DNA from: Variovorax fucosicus
Lineage (GTDB): Bacteria > Pseudomonadota > Gammaproteobacteria > Burkholderiales > Burkholderiaceae_C
Length of the DNA: 64,000 nucleotides
NCBI RefSeq assembly: GCF_030316825.1
Contig: NZ_JASZYU010000001.1
Coordinates: 1,798,001-1,862,000 of the forward strand
Direction: 5' to 3'
Below, piece after piece: positions 49,011 to 58,211 of this stretch. The first letter of the stretch is position 1, and each line of letters opens with the position of its first letter. Both the position numbers and the translations under genes were made by a program. The notes under the pieces are model-generated. The model was not told the DNA's origin. It did not search any database and saw nothing but the letters and a program-made list of their open reading frames with translations.

Positions 49011-50900
49011 GTGTCCGCCTTGCCCTCCCCGTCGAATTCCACCGAGCCCCTGCAGATCCTGCACGAGGTGTTCGGCTACCAGGCCTTTCGCGGCCCGCAG
49101 GCGCCGATCGTCGACCACGTCGTGGGCGGCGGCGACGCGCTGGTGCTGATGCCCACCGGCGGCGGCAAGTCGCTCTGCTACCAGATCCCGGCGATCGCGC
49201 GGCAGCGTGCGGGGCACGGCGTGGCGATCGTGGTGTCGCCGCTGATCGCGCTGATGCACGACCAGGTGGGCGCGCTGCACGAGGCCGGCGTGAACGCGGC
49301 GTTTCTCAACTCCACGTTGGACTGGGCGCAGACGCAGGACGTGGAGCGCCGCCTGGCACGCGCCGAGATCACGCTGCTCTACGCCGCACCCGAGCGCGTG
49401 ACCACGCCGCGCTTTCTGGAGTTGATGGACGGGCTGGCGTCGCGCGGCAAGCTCTCGCTGTTCGCCATCGACGAGGCCCATTGCGTGAGCCAGTGGGGCC
49501 ACGACTTCCGCCCGGAGTACCGCGCGCTGACGGTGCTGCACCAGCGCTACGCCGGCGTGCCGCGCATCGCGCTCACCGCCACGGCCGATGCGCTGACGCG
49601 CGCCGACATCGTCGAACGCCTGCAGCTCGAAGAGGCGCGGCAGTTCGTCTCGAGCTTCGACCGGCCCAACATCCGCTATTCCATCGTCGAGAAGAAGGAC
49701 GCAACCACGCAGCTGCTGCGCTTCATCGAGCGCGAGCACGAGGGCGAGGCCGGCGTGGTCTATTGCCAGTCGCGCAAGCGCGTCGAAGACGTGGCCGTGG
49801 CGCTGCAGAGCGCGGGCATCAACGCGCTGCCCTACCACGCAGGGCTCGATTCGGCGGTGCGGCAGAAGCACCAGGATCGCTTCCTGCGCGAGGACGGCAT
49901 CGTGATGGTGGCGACCATCGCGTTCGGCATGGGCATCGACAAGCCTGACGTGCGCTTCGTGGGCCACCTCGACATGCCCAAGAACATCGAGGGCTACTAC
50001 CAGGAGACCGGCCGTGCCGGCCGCGACGGCGCGCCGGCCGATGCCTGGATGGTTTACGGCCTGCAGGACGTGGTGAACCAGCGCCGCATGATCGACGAGA
50101 GCCCGGCCGGCGAGGAGTTCAAGCAGGTGATGCGCGGCAAGCTCGATGCACTGCTGTCATTGGCCGAGGCCAGCGATTGCCGGCGCGTGCGCCTGCTCGG
50201 CTACTTCGGCGAACAGAGCACACCCTGCGGCAACTGCGACAACTGCATCACGCCGCCGCAGGTGTGGGATGGCACCGATGCCGCACGCAAGCTGCTGAGC
50301 ACCATCTACCGCGTGCAGCAGCAAAGCGGCATCAGCTTCGGCGCAGGCCACATCATGGACATCCTGCGCGGCAAGGCGACCGAGAAGGTCAAGCAGTTCG
50401 GGCACGAAAGCATCAGCACCTTCGGCCTCGGCGCCGAGTTCAGCGAGGTGCAGTTGCGCGGCGTGCTGCGCCAGCTTATCGCCACCGGCGCGCTGGCGGT
50501 CGACACCGAAGCCTTCAATACCTTGAAGCTCACCGAAGGCTCGCGCGCCGTGCTCAAGGGCGAGGCGAGCGTGGCGCTGCGCGAGTCGGTTTCGTCGCCG
50601 GCCTCGCGCTCCGGCGGCAAGACGCGGCGCGAGAAGACGCCACGCGGCGCGCCCTCGCCGGCCGCCGCCGCGCTCGATGCGGCCGGCCAGGCCCGCTTTG
50701 CCGCACTGAAGGCGTGGCGCGCCGAAGTGGCCCGTGAGCACAACCTGCCGGCCTACGTGATCTTCCACGACGCCACGCTCGCGACCATCGCCGAGCGCGC
50801 GCCCGTCACGCTGGAAGACCTGCAGGGCATCAGCGGCATCGGCAGCAAGAAGCTCGAGGCCTACGGGGCGGATGTGCTGCGGGTTTGTTCGAGTTTCTGA
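49011..50900 (+). CDS. recQ: ATP-dependent DNA helicase RecQ
   Basis: A 629-residue RecQ helicase. It has helicase motif 0 and I (GYQAFRGPQ, then [14 protein letters not shown] with Lys53), [17 protein letters not shown], the aromatic-rich loop, the RQC zinc site ([13 protein letters not shown], then CGNCDNC) and a C-terminal HRDC domain ([20 protein letters not shown]). The start is probably the GTG at 49011, which gives a normal N-terminus. A charged insert ([19 protein letters not shown]) separates RQC and HRDC. RecQ unwinds 3'-5' in recombination and repair. It marks the left edge of the probable defence island; its end is only 23 nt from the hsdR start. Confidence 0.95.
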   Translation: MSALPSPSNSTEPLQILHEVFGYQAFRGPQAPIVDHVVGGGDALVLMPTGGGKSLCYQIPAIARQRAGHGVAIVVSPLIALMHDQVGALHEAGVNAAFLNSTLDWAQTQDVERRLARAEITLLYAAPERVTTPRFLELMDGLASRGKLSLFAIDEAHCVSQWGHDFRPEYRALTVLHQRYAGVPRIALTATADALTRADIVERLQLEEARQFVSSFDRPNIRYSIVEKKDATTQLLRFIEREHEGEAGVVYCQSRKRVEDVAVALQSAGINALPYHAGLDSAVRQKHQDRFLREDGIVMVATIAFGMGIDKPDVRFVGHLDMPKNIEGYYQETGRAGRDGAPADAWMVYGLQDVVNQRRMIDESPAGEEFKQVMRGKLDALLSLAEASDCRRVRLLGYFGEQSTPCGNCDNCITPPQVWDGTDAARKLLSTIYRVQQQSGISFGAGHIMDILRGKATEKVKQFGHESISTFGLGAEFSEVQLRGVLRQLIATGALAVDTEAFNTLKLTEGSRAVLKGEASVALRESVSSPASRSGGKTRREKTPRGAPSPAAAALDAAGQARFAALKAWRAEVAREHNLPAYVIFHDATLATIAERAPVTLEDLQGISGIGSKKLEAYGADVLRVCSSF

Positions 50901-50923
50901 GGTCACCACAAAACGAGAACGCC

Positions 50924-53380
50924 TTGGAAAAAAGCCGACTCTCCGAAACCGATATCTGTGACAGGTACATCACGCCGGCCCTCGTCAAGGCGGGCTGGCG
51001 TGGCACGGATCAGATCTATCGGGAGTTTCCATTGCGCGCAGGCCGCGTGGTGGTACGCGGTAGCAAGGCCCAACGCGACAAGACCACCGTGCTGCGTGCC
51101 GACTACGCGTTGTTCTACAAGGCCGACATTCCGCTGGCGACCTTAGAAGCCAAGGACAACCAACACGCCGTGGGTGCCGGCATGCCCCAGGCGATTCAGT
51201 ATTCAGATCTGCTGACCGTGCCGTTCAGTTTCAGCAGCAACGGCGACGGTTTCGTGTTCCGCGATGCCACGCTCGCCACTGGCGTGCTGGAACAGAACAT
51301 CACGCTCGATGAGTTCCCGTCGCCCGAAGCGCTGTGGGCGCGCTACTGCACATGGAAGGGCTGGACGCCCGAAGTCAGTCGCGTCGTGGCCCAAGACTAC
51401 GCCCCAAGCAAAACGCCGCGTTACTACCAGCTCAACGCCATCAACCGTACGGTGGAGGCCATCGCCAACGGCCAAGACCGCGTGCTGCTCGTCATGGCCA
51501 CTGGCACGGGCAAGACCTTCACCGCGTTCCAGATCATCTGGCGCCTGTGGAAGAGTGGCGCCAAGAAGCGCATCCTGTTTCTTGCCGACCGCAACATCCT
51601 GATCGACCAGACCATGGTCAACGACTTTCGGCCGTTCAAGGGCGCGATGGCCAAGCTCAGCCCGAACGCCAAGGGCATCGAGCGCGTAGACGCCCAAGGC
51701 CAGAAGTTCATCGAAGAAGTCGACCTCGCCGTCAACAAGACCACAAAGCTGGTCGACAAGAGCTACGAGATCTATCTGTCGCTCTACCAGGCGGTGTCGG
51801 GTGCGGACGAAGACCGCAATATCTACAAGCAGTTCTCGCCGGACTTCTTCGACCTCATCATCGTGGACGAATGCCATCGCGGCAGCGCGTCCGAAGACTC
51901 GGCCTGGCGCGAGATCCTGACCTACTTCACCCGCGCCACGCAGGTGGGCCTGACGGCCACTCCCAAGGCAAGTGATACGGGCGAATCCAATGCCGATTAC
52001 TTCGGCGATCCGCTCTACACCTATAGCCTGAAGCAAGGCATCGACGACGGCTACCTCGCGCCGTACAAGGTGATCCGCGTCGACCTCGACAAGGATGCCT
52101 TTGGCTGGCGCCCCACCGCAGGCATGACCGACAAGCACGGCCAGCCCATCGAAGACCGCGTCTACACCGGCGCCGACATGAACCGCAAGCTGGTGCTCGA
52201 AGCGCGCGACGAAGCCGTGGCCGCACGCATCACCGAATACCTCAAGGGCACCGACCGTTACGCCAAGACCATCGTCTTCTGCGAGGACATCGACCACGCC
52301 AATCGCATGCGCCAGGCCTTGAGCAATGCCAATGCCGACATTTGCCGGGCGCAGCCCAAGTACGTGGTGCAGATCACCGGCGACAACGCCGAGGGCAAGC
52401 GGGAGCTCGACAACTTCATCGACCCCGAGAAAACGTATCCGGTGATCGCCACCACCTCTCGCCTGATGAGCACCGGCGTAGACGCGCAGACCTGCAAGCT
52501 CATCGTGCTCGACCAGAACATCCAGTCGATGACACTGTTCAAGCAGATCATCGGTCGTGGCACTCGGCTGCGCGAAGACCTCGGCAAGACCTGGTTCACG
52601 CTGCTCGACTTCAAGCGCGCGACCGAGCTCTTTGCCGATCCGGCTTTCGATGGTGAACCTGAACAGGTCTTCACGCCTGGCCCTGACGAACCCATCGTGC
52701 CGCCCGAGCCGACCGATGGCGAACCCGAGGGTACCGGCACGCCCCGCGACCCGTTCGATCCGCCGACTGGCCCCCTCGGGCCGCTCGGCCCCGGGGAGCC
52801 GCCACCGCGCAAATACGTGCTCGACAACAACGTCACCGTGGTTGTCGCCCGCGAGCGGGTGCAATATTTGAGCGCTGATGGCAAGCTTATTACCGACAGC
52901 TTGCGCGACTACACACGCATCAACCTAACGCGCCGTTACGACTCGCTCGACAAGTTCCTGCAGGCGTGGAACAGCGCCGAACGCAAGGCCGCATTGCTCG
53001 CCGAACTCGAATCGCATGGCGTACTGTTCGAAGCCCTGGCCGATGAGATGGGCAGCAAGGATCTCGATGCGTTCGACCTGTTGCTACACGTCGCCTGGCA
53101 CCAGCCGCTGCAGACTCGCCGGCAACGCGCCCTGAAGGCCAAGCAGCGCGCGGCGTTCGAGCGCTACGGCCCGGTAGCGCGCCGCGTGATTGATGCGCTG
53201 CTCGACAAGTACACCGACGAAGGCATTGCCAGCATCGAGAGCGACGACGTGCTCAAGGTGCAGCCCTTCTCGCACATCGGCAGCCCGGCCGAGCTGGTGC
53301 GCAGCTTTGGCGGCCGGATTCAGTATCTCGGCGCGCTGCGCGACGTCGAGCAGGCGCTCTACGGCCCTGATGACCTTTAA
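50924..53380 (+). CDS. hsdR: Type I restriction enzyme R subunit HsdR (EcoEI type)
   Basis: About 818 residues. An N-terminal nuclease domain shows Asp60 with Glu75-x-Lys77 (ADYALFYK, then LEAKDNQH), the PD-(D/E)xK pattern. The superfamily 2 motor has ATGTGKTFTAF near residue 192, DECHRGS near 315 and TATPKAS. A proline-rich linker (PPEPTDGEPEGTGTPRDP) precedes the C-terminal domain that docks on the methylase. Length matches EcoEI HsdR. The start is uncertain: a TTG at 50924 (MEKSRLSETDICDRYITPAL) fits the family, while an open frame continues to 50885 inside recQ. hsdM follows 9 nt later. Confidence 0.93.
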   Translation: MEKSRLSETDICDRYITPALVKAGWRGTDQIYREFPLRAGRVVVRGSKAQRDKTTVLRADYALFYKADIPLATLEAKDNQHAVGAGMPQAIQYSDLLTVPFSFSSNGDGFVFRDATLATGVLEQNITLDEFPSPEALWARYCTWKGWTPEVSRVVAQDYAPSKTPRYYQLNAINRTVEAIANGQDRVLLVMATGTGKTFTAFQIIWRLWKSGAKKRILFLADRNILIDQTMVNDFRPFKGAMAKLSPNAKGIERVDAQGQKFIEEVDLAVNKTTKLVDKSYEIYLSLYQAVSGADEDRNIYKQFSPDFFDLIIVDECHRGSASEDSAWREILTYFTRATQVGLTATPKASDTGESNADYFGDPLYTYSLKQGIDDGYLAPYKVIRVDLDKDAFGWRPTAGMTDKHGQPIEDRVYTGADMNRKLVLEARDEAVAARITEYLKGTDRYAKTIVFCEDIDHANRMRQALSNANADICRAQPKYVVQITGDNAEGKRELDNFIDPEKTYPVIATTSRLMSTGVDAQTCKLIVLDQNIQSMTLFKQIIGRGTRLREDLGKTWFTLLDFKRATELFADPAFDGEPEQVFTPGPDEPIVPPEPTDGEPEGTGTPRDPFDPPTGPLGPLGPGEPPPRKYVLDNNVTVVVARERVQYLSADGKLITDSLRDYTRINLTRRYDSLDKFLQAWNSAERKAALLAELESHGVLFEALADEMGSKDLDAFDLLLHVAWHQPLQTRRQRALKAKQRAAFERYGPVARRVIDALLDKYTDEGIASIESDDVLKVQPFSHIGSPAELVRSFGGRIQYLGALRDVEQALYGPDDL

Positions 53381-53389
53381 GAACCGCTC

Positions 53390-54859
53390 ATGTCCAACTT
53401 TGCCCCTCTCATCAAGTCCATTCAGGACGTCATGCGCCAGGACACCGGCGTCGACGGCGATGCGCAGCGCATCTCGCAGCTCACCTGGCTGCTGTTCTTG
53501 AAGGTGTTCGACGCGCTGGAAGAAGAACTCGAACTCACGCGCGACAGCTATACCAGCCCGATCCCCGAGGCGCTGCGCTGGCGCCACTGGGCCACCGACG
53601 CCGAAGGCATGACGGGCGAGACACTGCTGGACTTCGTCAACGGAAAGCTCTTCCCCGCGCTAAAAGGCCTGCGCAGCGATGCGCAACGCGACCCGCGCGG
53701 CTACGTGGTGCGCAGCGTGTTCGAAGACGCCTACAACTACATGAAGAGTGGTCACCTGCTGCGCCAGGTGATCAACAAGCTCAACGGCATCGACTTCAAC
53801 CGCCAGGCCGAGCGCCACCAGTTCAACGACCTCTACGAAAAGATCCTCAAAGACCTCCAGAGCGCCGGCAACGCAGGAGAGTTCTATACGCCGCGCGCCG
53901 TCACGCAGTTCATGGTTGACCAGAGCGATCCGCAGCTTGGTGAGCGCGTGCTAGACCCGGCCACCGGCACCGGTGGCTTCTTGGTTTGCGCGATCGAGCA
54001 CATGCGCAAGCAGGTGCACAACCCGGCGCAAGAAGCGCAGTTGCAGGCCAGCATCTTCGGTGTCGAAAAAAAACAGATGCCGCACATGCTGTGCGTAACC
54101 AACCTCATGCTGCACGGCATCGAAGTGCCAAGCCAGATCCGCCACGACAACACGTTGATCCGCCCATTGCGCGACTACACCAACGCCGACCGCGTAGATG
54201 TGGTGCTGACCAACCCGCCGTTTGGCGGCATCGAGGAGCCCGGCATCGAACAGGGCTACCCGGCCGACGTACGCACGAAGGAAACGGCCGACCTGTTCCT
54301 CGTGCTCATCAAGCACATCCTCAAGCCCGGCGGCCGCGCCGCGCTGGTGCTGCCCGATGGCACTCTGTTCGGCGAAGGCGTCAAGAGCCGCATCAAGGAA
54401 CAGTTGCTCAATGAGTGCAACCTGCACACCATCGTGCGGCTGCCCAACGGCGTGTTCGCGCCCTACACCGGCATCAAGACCAATCTGCTGTTCTTCACCA
54501 AGGGCCAGCCGACGCAATACGTCTGGTACTACGAGCACCCGTACCCACCGGGTGCGAAAAACTACAACAAGACCAAGCCGATTCGGCTCGAAGAGTTCGA
54601 CGCCGAGAAAGCCTGGTGGGGCAGCGCCGCCGACGGCTTTGCCAGCCGCGTGGAGACCGAGCGCGCGTGGAAGGTCAGCATCGAGCAGATCAAGGCGGCG
54701 GGCTATAACCTGGATCAGAAGAACCCGCATGCCGTCGATGTGGTTAGTCACGATCCCGAGACCTTGCTGGCCGACCATGCGCGGCTGCAGCGCGAGGCGC
54801 AGGCGCTGCGCGATCAGCTCAAGGCAATCCTGTCGCAGTCGCTGGGCGCGAACGCATGA
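53390..54859 (+). CDS. hsdM: Type I DNA methyltransferase HsdM
   Basis: A 489-residue N6-adenine methyltransferase. The N-terminal HsdM domain is at about residues 5-145, the AdoMet site DPATGTGGFL begins at Asp189 and the catalytic NPPF is at 275-278. EFYTPRAVTQFMVDQ is another family block. It forms the M2S complex with HsdS and methylates the host recognition sequence, protecting it from HsdR. The ATG at 53390 is standard; the stop overlaps the hsdS start by 4 nt. Confidence 0.96.
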   Translation: MSNFAPLIKSIQDVMRQDTGVDGDAQRISQLTWLLFLKVFDALEEELELTRDSYTSPIPEALRWRHWATDAEGMTGETLLDFVNGKLFPALKGLRSDAQRDPRGYVVRSVFEDAYNYMKSGHLLRQVINKLNGIDFNRQAERHQFNDLYEKILKDLQSAGNAGEFYTPRAVTQFMVDQSDPQLGERVLDPATGTGGFLVCAIEHMRKQVHNPAQEAQLQASIFGVEKKQMPHMLCVTNLMLHGIEVPSQIRHDNTLIRPLRDYTNADRVDVVLTNPPFGGIEEPGIEQGYPADVRTKETADLFLVLIKHILKPGGRAALVLPDGTLFGEGVKSRIKEQLLNECNLHTIVRLPNGVFAPYTGIKTNLLFFTKGQPTQYVWYYEHPYPPGAKNYNKTKPIRLEEFDAEKAWWGSAADGFASRVETERAWKVSIEQIKAAGYNLDQKNPHAVDVVSHDPETLLADHARLQREAQALRDQLKAILSQSLGANA

Positions 54860-56610
54860 GTGCGTTGCTGAAGGCGCGCAAGCCAAGCGCGAAATACGTG
54901 GTCAAGCGGGAAGCGCAGCTGGTGCGGCACTTCGAGTTGCTTGCGACTGCGCCCGGCGGCGTGGCGCGCTTGCGCCAGTTGATCCTCAGCTTGGCGGTGC
55001 AAGGCAAGCTGGTTCCGCAGGACGCGAGTGATGAGCCGGCGAGTGCGCTTCTTGAGAAAATTCAGGCGGACGGGAGGCGCCAGATCACACAGGGGAAATT
55101 TGCGCGCGATCGCTGGAACAACACAATCGCCCCCGAAGAAAAGCCCTTTGCACTGGCGCAGCACTGGCAATGGGCGCGGCTGGGCTCCTTGGCCGCATTC
55201 GAAAATGGCGACCGGGGAAGCAACTACCCATCCCGGTCTAATTTTGTGAATGAGGGCATCGCCTTCATCAATGCAGGGCACCTGCTCAACGGGCGCGTTG
55301 ACTGTTCCGAGTTGAATTACATCACCTCTCAGACTTTTAACTCGTTACGAAGCGGCAAGATCCAGAAGGACGACATCCTCTATTGTTTGCGCGGATCGCT
55401 AGGAAAATTCGCTCTTGTTGACAACGAAATGCTCGGCGCAATCTCCTCGTCGTTGGTGATCATTAGGCTTTCCAAACAGCTATCCGTCTCCTACGCCATG
55501 CTGTATTTGGCGTCGCCCTTAGCTTCAGCTTTGATCAGGCGCTTTGACAACGGAACTGCACAACCGAATCTTGGCGCTGGGGATCTCGCAAGATTTGTTG
55601 TCCCCGTGCCGCCCCTCGCCGAACAAACCCGCATCGTCGCCCGAGTCGAAGAACTAATGCCCCTGTGCGACGCGCTGGACGCCAAGGGCCGGCTCGAAGC
55701 CGCGCAACACAGCCAGCTCGTCACCGCCCTGCTCGGCACACTGACCGACAGCGCCTCGCCCGAGGCGCTGGCCGACCGCTGGCAACGCATCGCCGAGCAC
55801 TTCGACATCCTGCTCGACCGCCCCGAAGCCATCGATGCGCTGGAGCAAACCATTCTCCAGCTCGCCATACGCGGACTTCTCGTGCGGCAAGACCCGGACG
55901 ATGAACCTGCAAGCGTGTTGCTGGAAAAAATACGGATGGAAAAGGAACAATTGGTCTCCGAGCGGAAGCTCAAGCGAGCCAAGTCGTTCGCGCTCGCCAC
56001 TGACAAAGAACAACCGTTCAAGCTGCCTGCGCGATGGTCTTGGGCAAGACTGGGAACGATCACCGACACCCGTTTGGGCAAGATGCTCGACAAGGCGAAA
56101 AACACTGGCAAGCCTTACCCCTATTTGAGAAATACCAATGTCCAATGGGGCCGATTTGAACTAGACGACATCAAACACATTCATCTTGAGATGAGCGAAC
56201 TCGATGAGTTCCGATTGCACCCCGGTGATTTATTGATCTGTGAAGGTGGCGAACCTGGCCGGTGCGCAATATGGGGCGGCGCCACCGACGCGATGTACTT
56301 TCAAAAAGCTTTGCATCGAGTGCGGCCGTTCAGTGGGGTGCGCTCTGGATTTTTGGCGCTTTGCCTCGAAGCTGACGCGAGGGCTGGTAGCTTAGACAGG
56401 CATTTCACGGGCGCGACCATCAAGCACTTTGTCGGGCAAGCCTTGGAGCGATATGTTGTGCCGTTGCCACCGCTCGCCGAGCAATCCCGCATCGTCGCCC
56501 GCGTCGAAGAACTCCGCAGCCTCTGCACCGACCTGCGCCAACGTTTAGCCGCCAATCGGCACACGCAAGCGCAACTCGCCGAAGCGCTTATCGCATCCGC
56601 CACGCTCTGA
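54856..56610 (+). CDS. hsdS: Type I specificity subunit HsdS
   Basis: A 584-residue two-domain specificity subunit. The halves are internally similar: SDEPASALLEKI and DDEPASVLLEKI open them, and VPVPPLAEQTRIVARVEEL and VPLPPLAEQSRIVARVEEL close them. Target-recognition domains lie at about residues 90-245 and 390-540. These two stretches have clearly lower GC than the conserved spacers and surrounding genes, as expected for exchangeable recognition domains. The predicted site is bipartite with two half-sites; its sequence cannot be read off. The next gene starts 7 nt after the stop. Confidence 0.94.
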   Translation: MSALLKARKPSAKYVVKREAQLVRHFELLATAPGGVARLRQLILSLAVQGKLVPQDASDEPASALLEKIQADGRRQITQGKFARDRWNNTIAPEEKPFALAQHWQWARLGSLAAFENGDRGSNYPSRSNFVNEGIAFINAGHLLNGRVDCSELNYITSQTFNSLRSGKIQKDDILYCLRGSLGKFALVDNEMLGAISSSLVIIRLSKQLSVSYAMLYLASPLASALIRRFDNGTAQPNLGAGDLARFVVPVPPLAEQTRIVARVEELMPLCDALDAKGRLEAAQHSQLVTALLGTLTDSASPEALADRWQRIAEHFDILLDRPEAIDALEQTILQLAIRGLLVRQDPDDEPASVLLEKIRMEKEQLVSERKLKRAKSFALATDKEQPFKLPARWSWARLGTITDTRLGKMLDKAKNTGKPYPYLRNTNVQWGRFELDDIKHIHLEMSELDEFRLHPGDLLICEGGEPGRCAIWGGATDAMYFQKALHRVRPFSGVRSGFLALCLEADARAGSLDRHFTGATIKHFVGQALERYVVPLPPLAEQSRIVARVEELRSLCTDLRQRLAANRHTQAQLAEALIASATL

Positions 56611-56617
56611 TCCCACC

Positions 56618-58138
56618 ATGCCTTCGACCTCGACCTCGACCTCTACCCGGCTGCAGGCCGTCGCCCTTCGGGAACTTCTGACGCTCCCAGAAAGCCGTCG
56701 TCTCGAGTTCAAGCGAGTCAGCGGCAAGATGGTGGGCAAGGCGCTGGAAACGATCTGCGCCTTTGCCAATGCGGAAGGCGGCACGCTGGTGCTGGGGGTG
56801 GCCGACCCGAAGGAGTTCACCGGCGAGGCCCGGCTGTTCGGCATCGAGGAGAACCCGGAAGCGGTGGACGAGTTGCAGCGCAAGCTGCTGACGGAGTTTT
56901 CGCCATCCATCGACACAGTGCGGTTGGCACGGCTGGGCTGCACGCTGCACGGCGGGCCTTCCAGCGGAAAGACAGGTTATCTGCTGCTGGTGCATGTGGG
57001 CCGTAGCAGCGGCGTGCACTCGATCACGCATGGCGGCACGTTCAAAAGGATGGACGCGAGCAACCGGCCAATGAGCGCCAGCGAGATCACGGAGCTTTCG
57101 TACCAGCGCGGGATCCGCAGCGCGACGAGCGAGCCCGTGGCCGTGGCGCTGGAGCGCTTGCGCACGCAGGCCTGGCTGCGCTTTGCTGACGCACGCGGCC
57201 CGCTGACGGGCAGTTTTGCCGAACAGCTGCTGAGGATTGGACTGGCCGACGAGGTGGCGGGGGAAGTTCGCCCACGGCGAGCTGCGGTGCTGCTCTTCGC
57301 CGATGAGCCGGGCAGCCTGCTTGCCGCGCTGGACTCGCGCGCCGATGTTCGCGTGATGGTGTACGACGGCAAGCAGGTGGTCACAGGTGCCACACCGAAC
57401 TTGCGCAAGGCGCCCAAGACCCTTCGCGGCCCCTTGATCGACCTGATCGATGCCGCTGTGAAGACGGTGCTCGACGAACTGGCGCAAGGGCTAACACTCA
57501 GCAGCAGCGGCTTCAAGACCCTGCATGCCTACCCGGAGCGCGTGGTCAAGGAAGCCCTCGTCAACGCGATCGTGCACCGAGACTACCGGCTCAACCGGGA
57601 CATTTTCGTGCGCATCTTCGACGACCGCATCGAAGTAGAAAGCCCCGGCCTGCTGCCCGGCAACATCGCGCCAGCGACCATCGCGCGCATGGGCTCCAAG
57701 GCGCGCAACCCACTGATTGCCGGCAACCTGCGCGAGTTTCGGGAACGACCGAACATCGATGCGGGCGAGGGGGTGCCCATGATGTTTGCCGAGATGGCCT
57801 TGGCGGATCTCTATCCTCCGCAGTACCGCCAGAACACCTCGACGGCGGTGGAGAGCGTCACGGTCACGCTCTTCAATCTGAAACGGCCATCGGCCTGGGA
57901 TCAGGTCAGCGACTGGATCGACCGGAATGGCTCGATCGCCAATGCCGACGTGGTCAGAATCGCCGGGGTGGACACGCTGCGCGCTTCGAAGCTGTTGGCC
58001 GCCTGGCGCGATCAGGGGGTGCTGGTGCCTTTGCCCGGCCGGGGCAAGCGGAACATGGGTTACGCCAAGCCCAATGAGGCGCCGGCCGAGATGAGTTTGT
58101 TATCTCTTCTGGAAGATAACAAACCTGGGGAAGAATAA
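56618..58138 (+). CDS. AlbA_2/schlafen-type ATP-binding protein downstream of hsdS
   Basis: A 506-residue protein with an N-terminal AlbA_2 (divergent AAA_4/schlafen) DNA-binding domain (ESRRLEFKRVSGKMVGKALE, then AFANAEGGTLVLGV at about residues 24-62), a central region with an HATPase_c_4-type segment (AYPERVVKEALVNAIVHRDY) and a C-terminal winged helix (QVSDWIDRNGSIANADVVRIAG). Such proteins are often beside restriction-modification or toxin genes, probably as regulators or accessory defence factors. A threefold TCGACC tandem at 56624-56641 encodes Ser/Thr repeats near the start. It lies 7 nt after hsdS and should be co-transcribed. Its exact role is unknown. Confidence 0.82.
   Translation: MPSTSTSTSTRLQAVALRELLTLPESRRLEFKRVSGKMVGKALETICAFANAEGGTLVLGVADPKEFTGEARLFGIEENPEAVDELQRKLLTEFSPSIDTVRLARLGCTLHGGPSSGKTGYLLLVHVGRSSGVHSITHGGTFKRMDASNRPMSASEITELSYQRGIRSATSEPVAVALERLRTQAWLRFADARGPLTGSFAEQLLRIGLADEVAGEVRPRRAAVLLFADEPGSLLAALDSRADVRVMVYDGKQVVTGATPNLRKAPKTLRGPLIDLIDAAVKTVLDELAQGLTLSSSGFKTLHAYPERVVKEALVNAIVHRDYRLNRDIFVRIFDDRIEVESPGLLPGNIAPATIARMGSKARNPLIAGNLREFRERPNIDAGEGVPMMFAEMALADLYPPQYRQNTSTAVESVTVTLFNLKRPSAWDQVSDWIDRNGSIANADVVRIAGVDTLRASKLLAAWRDQGVLVPLPGRGKRNMGYAKPNEAPAEMSLLSLLEDNKPGEE
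58095..58124. repeat. Perfect 11-bp hairpin at the 3' end of the AlbA_2 gene
   Basis: GTTTGTTATCT (58095-58105) and AGATAACAAAC (58114-58124) are exact reverse complements with an 8-nt loop. The element is inside the last codons of the gene and is AT-rich in a GC-rich context. No T-run follows, so it is not a typical terminator. The remaining 73-nt gap to the next gene shows only a weak CTGGCC/GGCCAG dyad at about 58180-58206. Confidence 0.6.
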
Positions 58139-58211
58139 ATTTCCTTTGACGACAACCACTTAGCGGTGACTTTGTTTTCTGGCCAGACAATGCCGCAGGG
58201 GCCAGGAGTGC

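Noticed and set aside
56624-56641. Hexanucleotide TCGACC repeat at the start of the AlbA_2 gene as a phase-variation tract
   Set aside because: Only three units, and a 6-bp unit keeps frame on gain or loss, so it cannot switch the gene off by frameshift.
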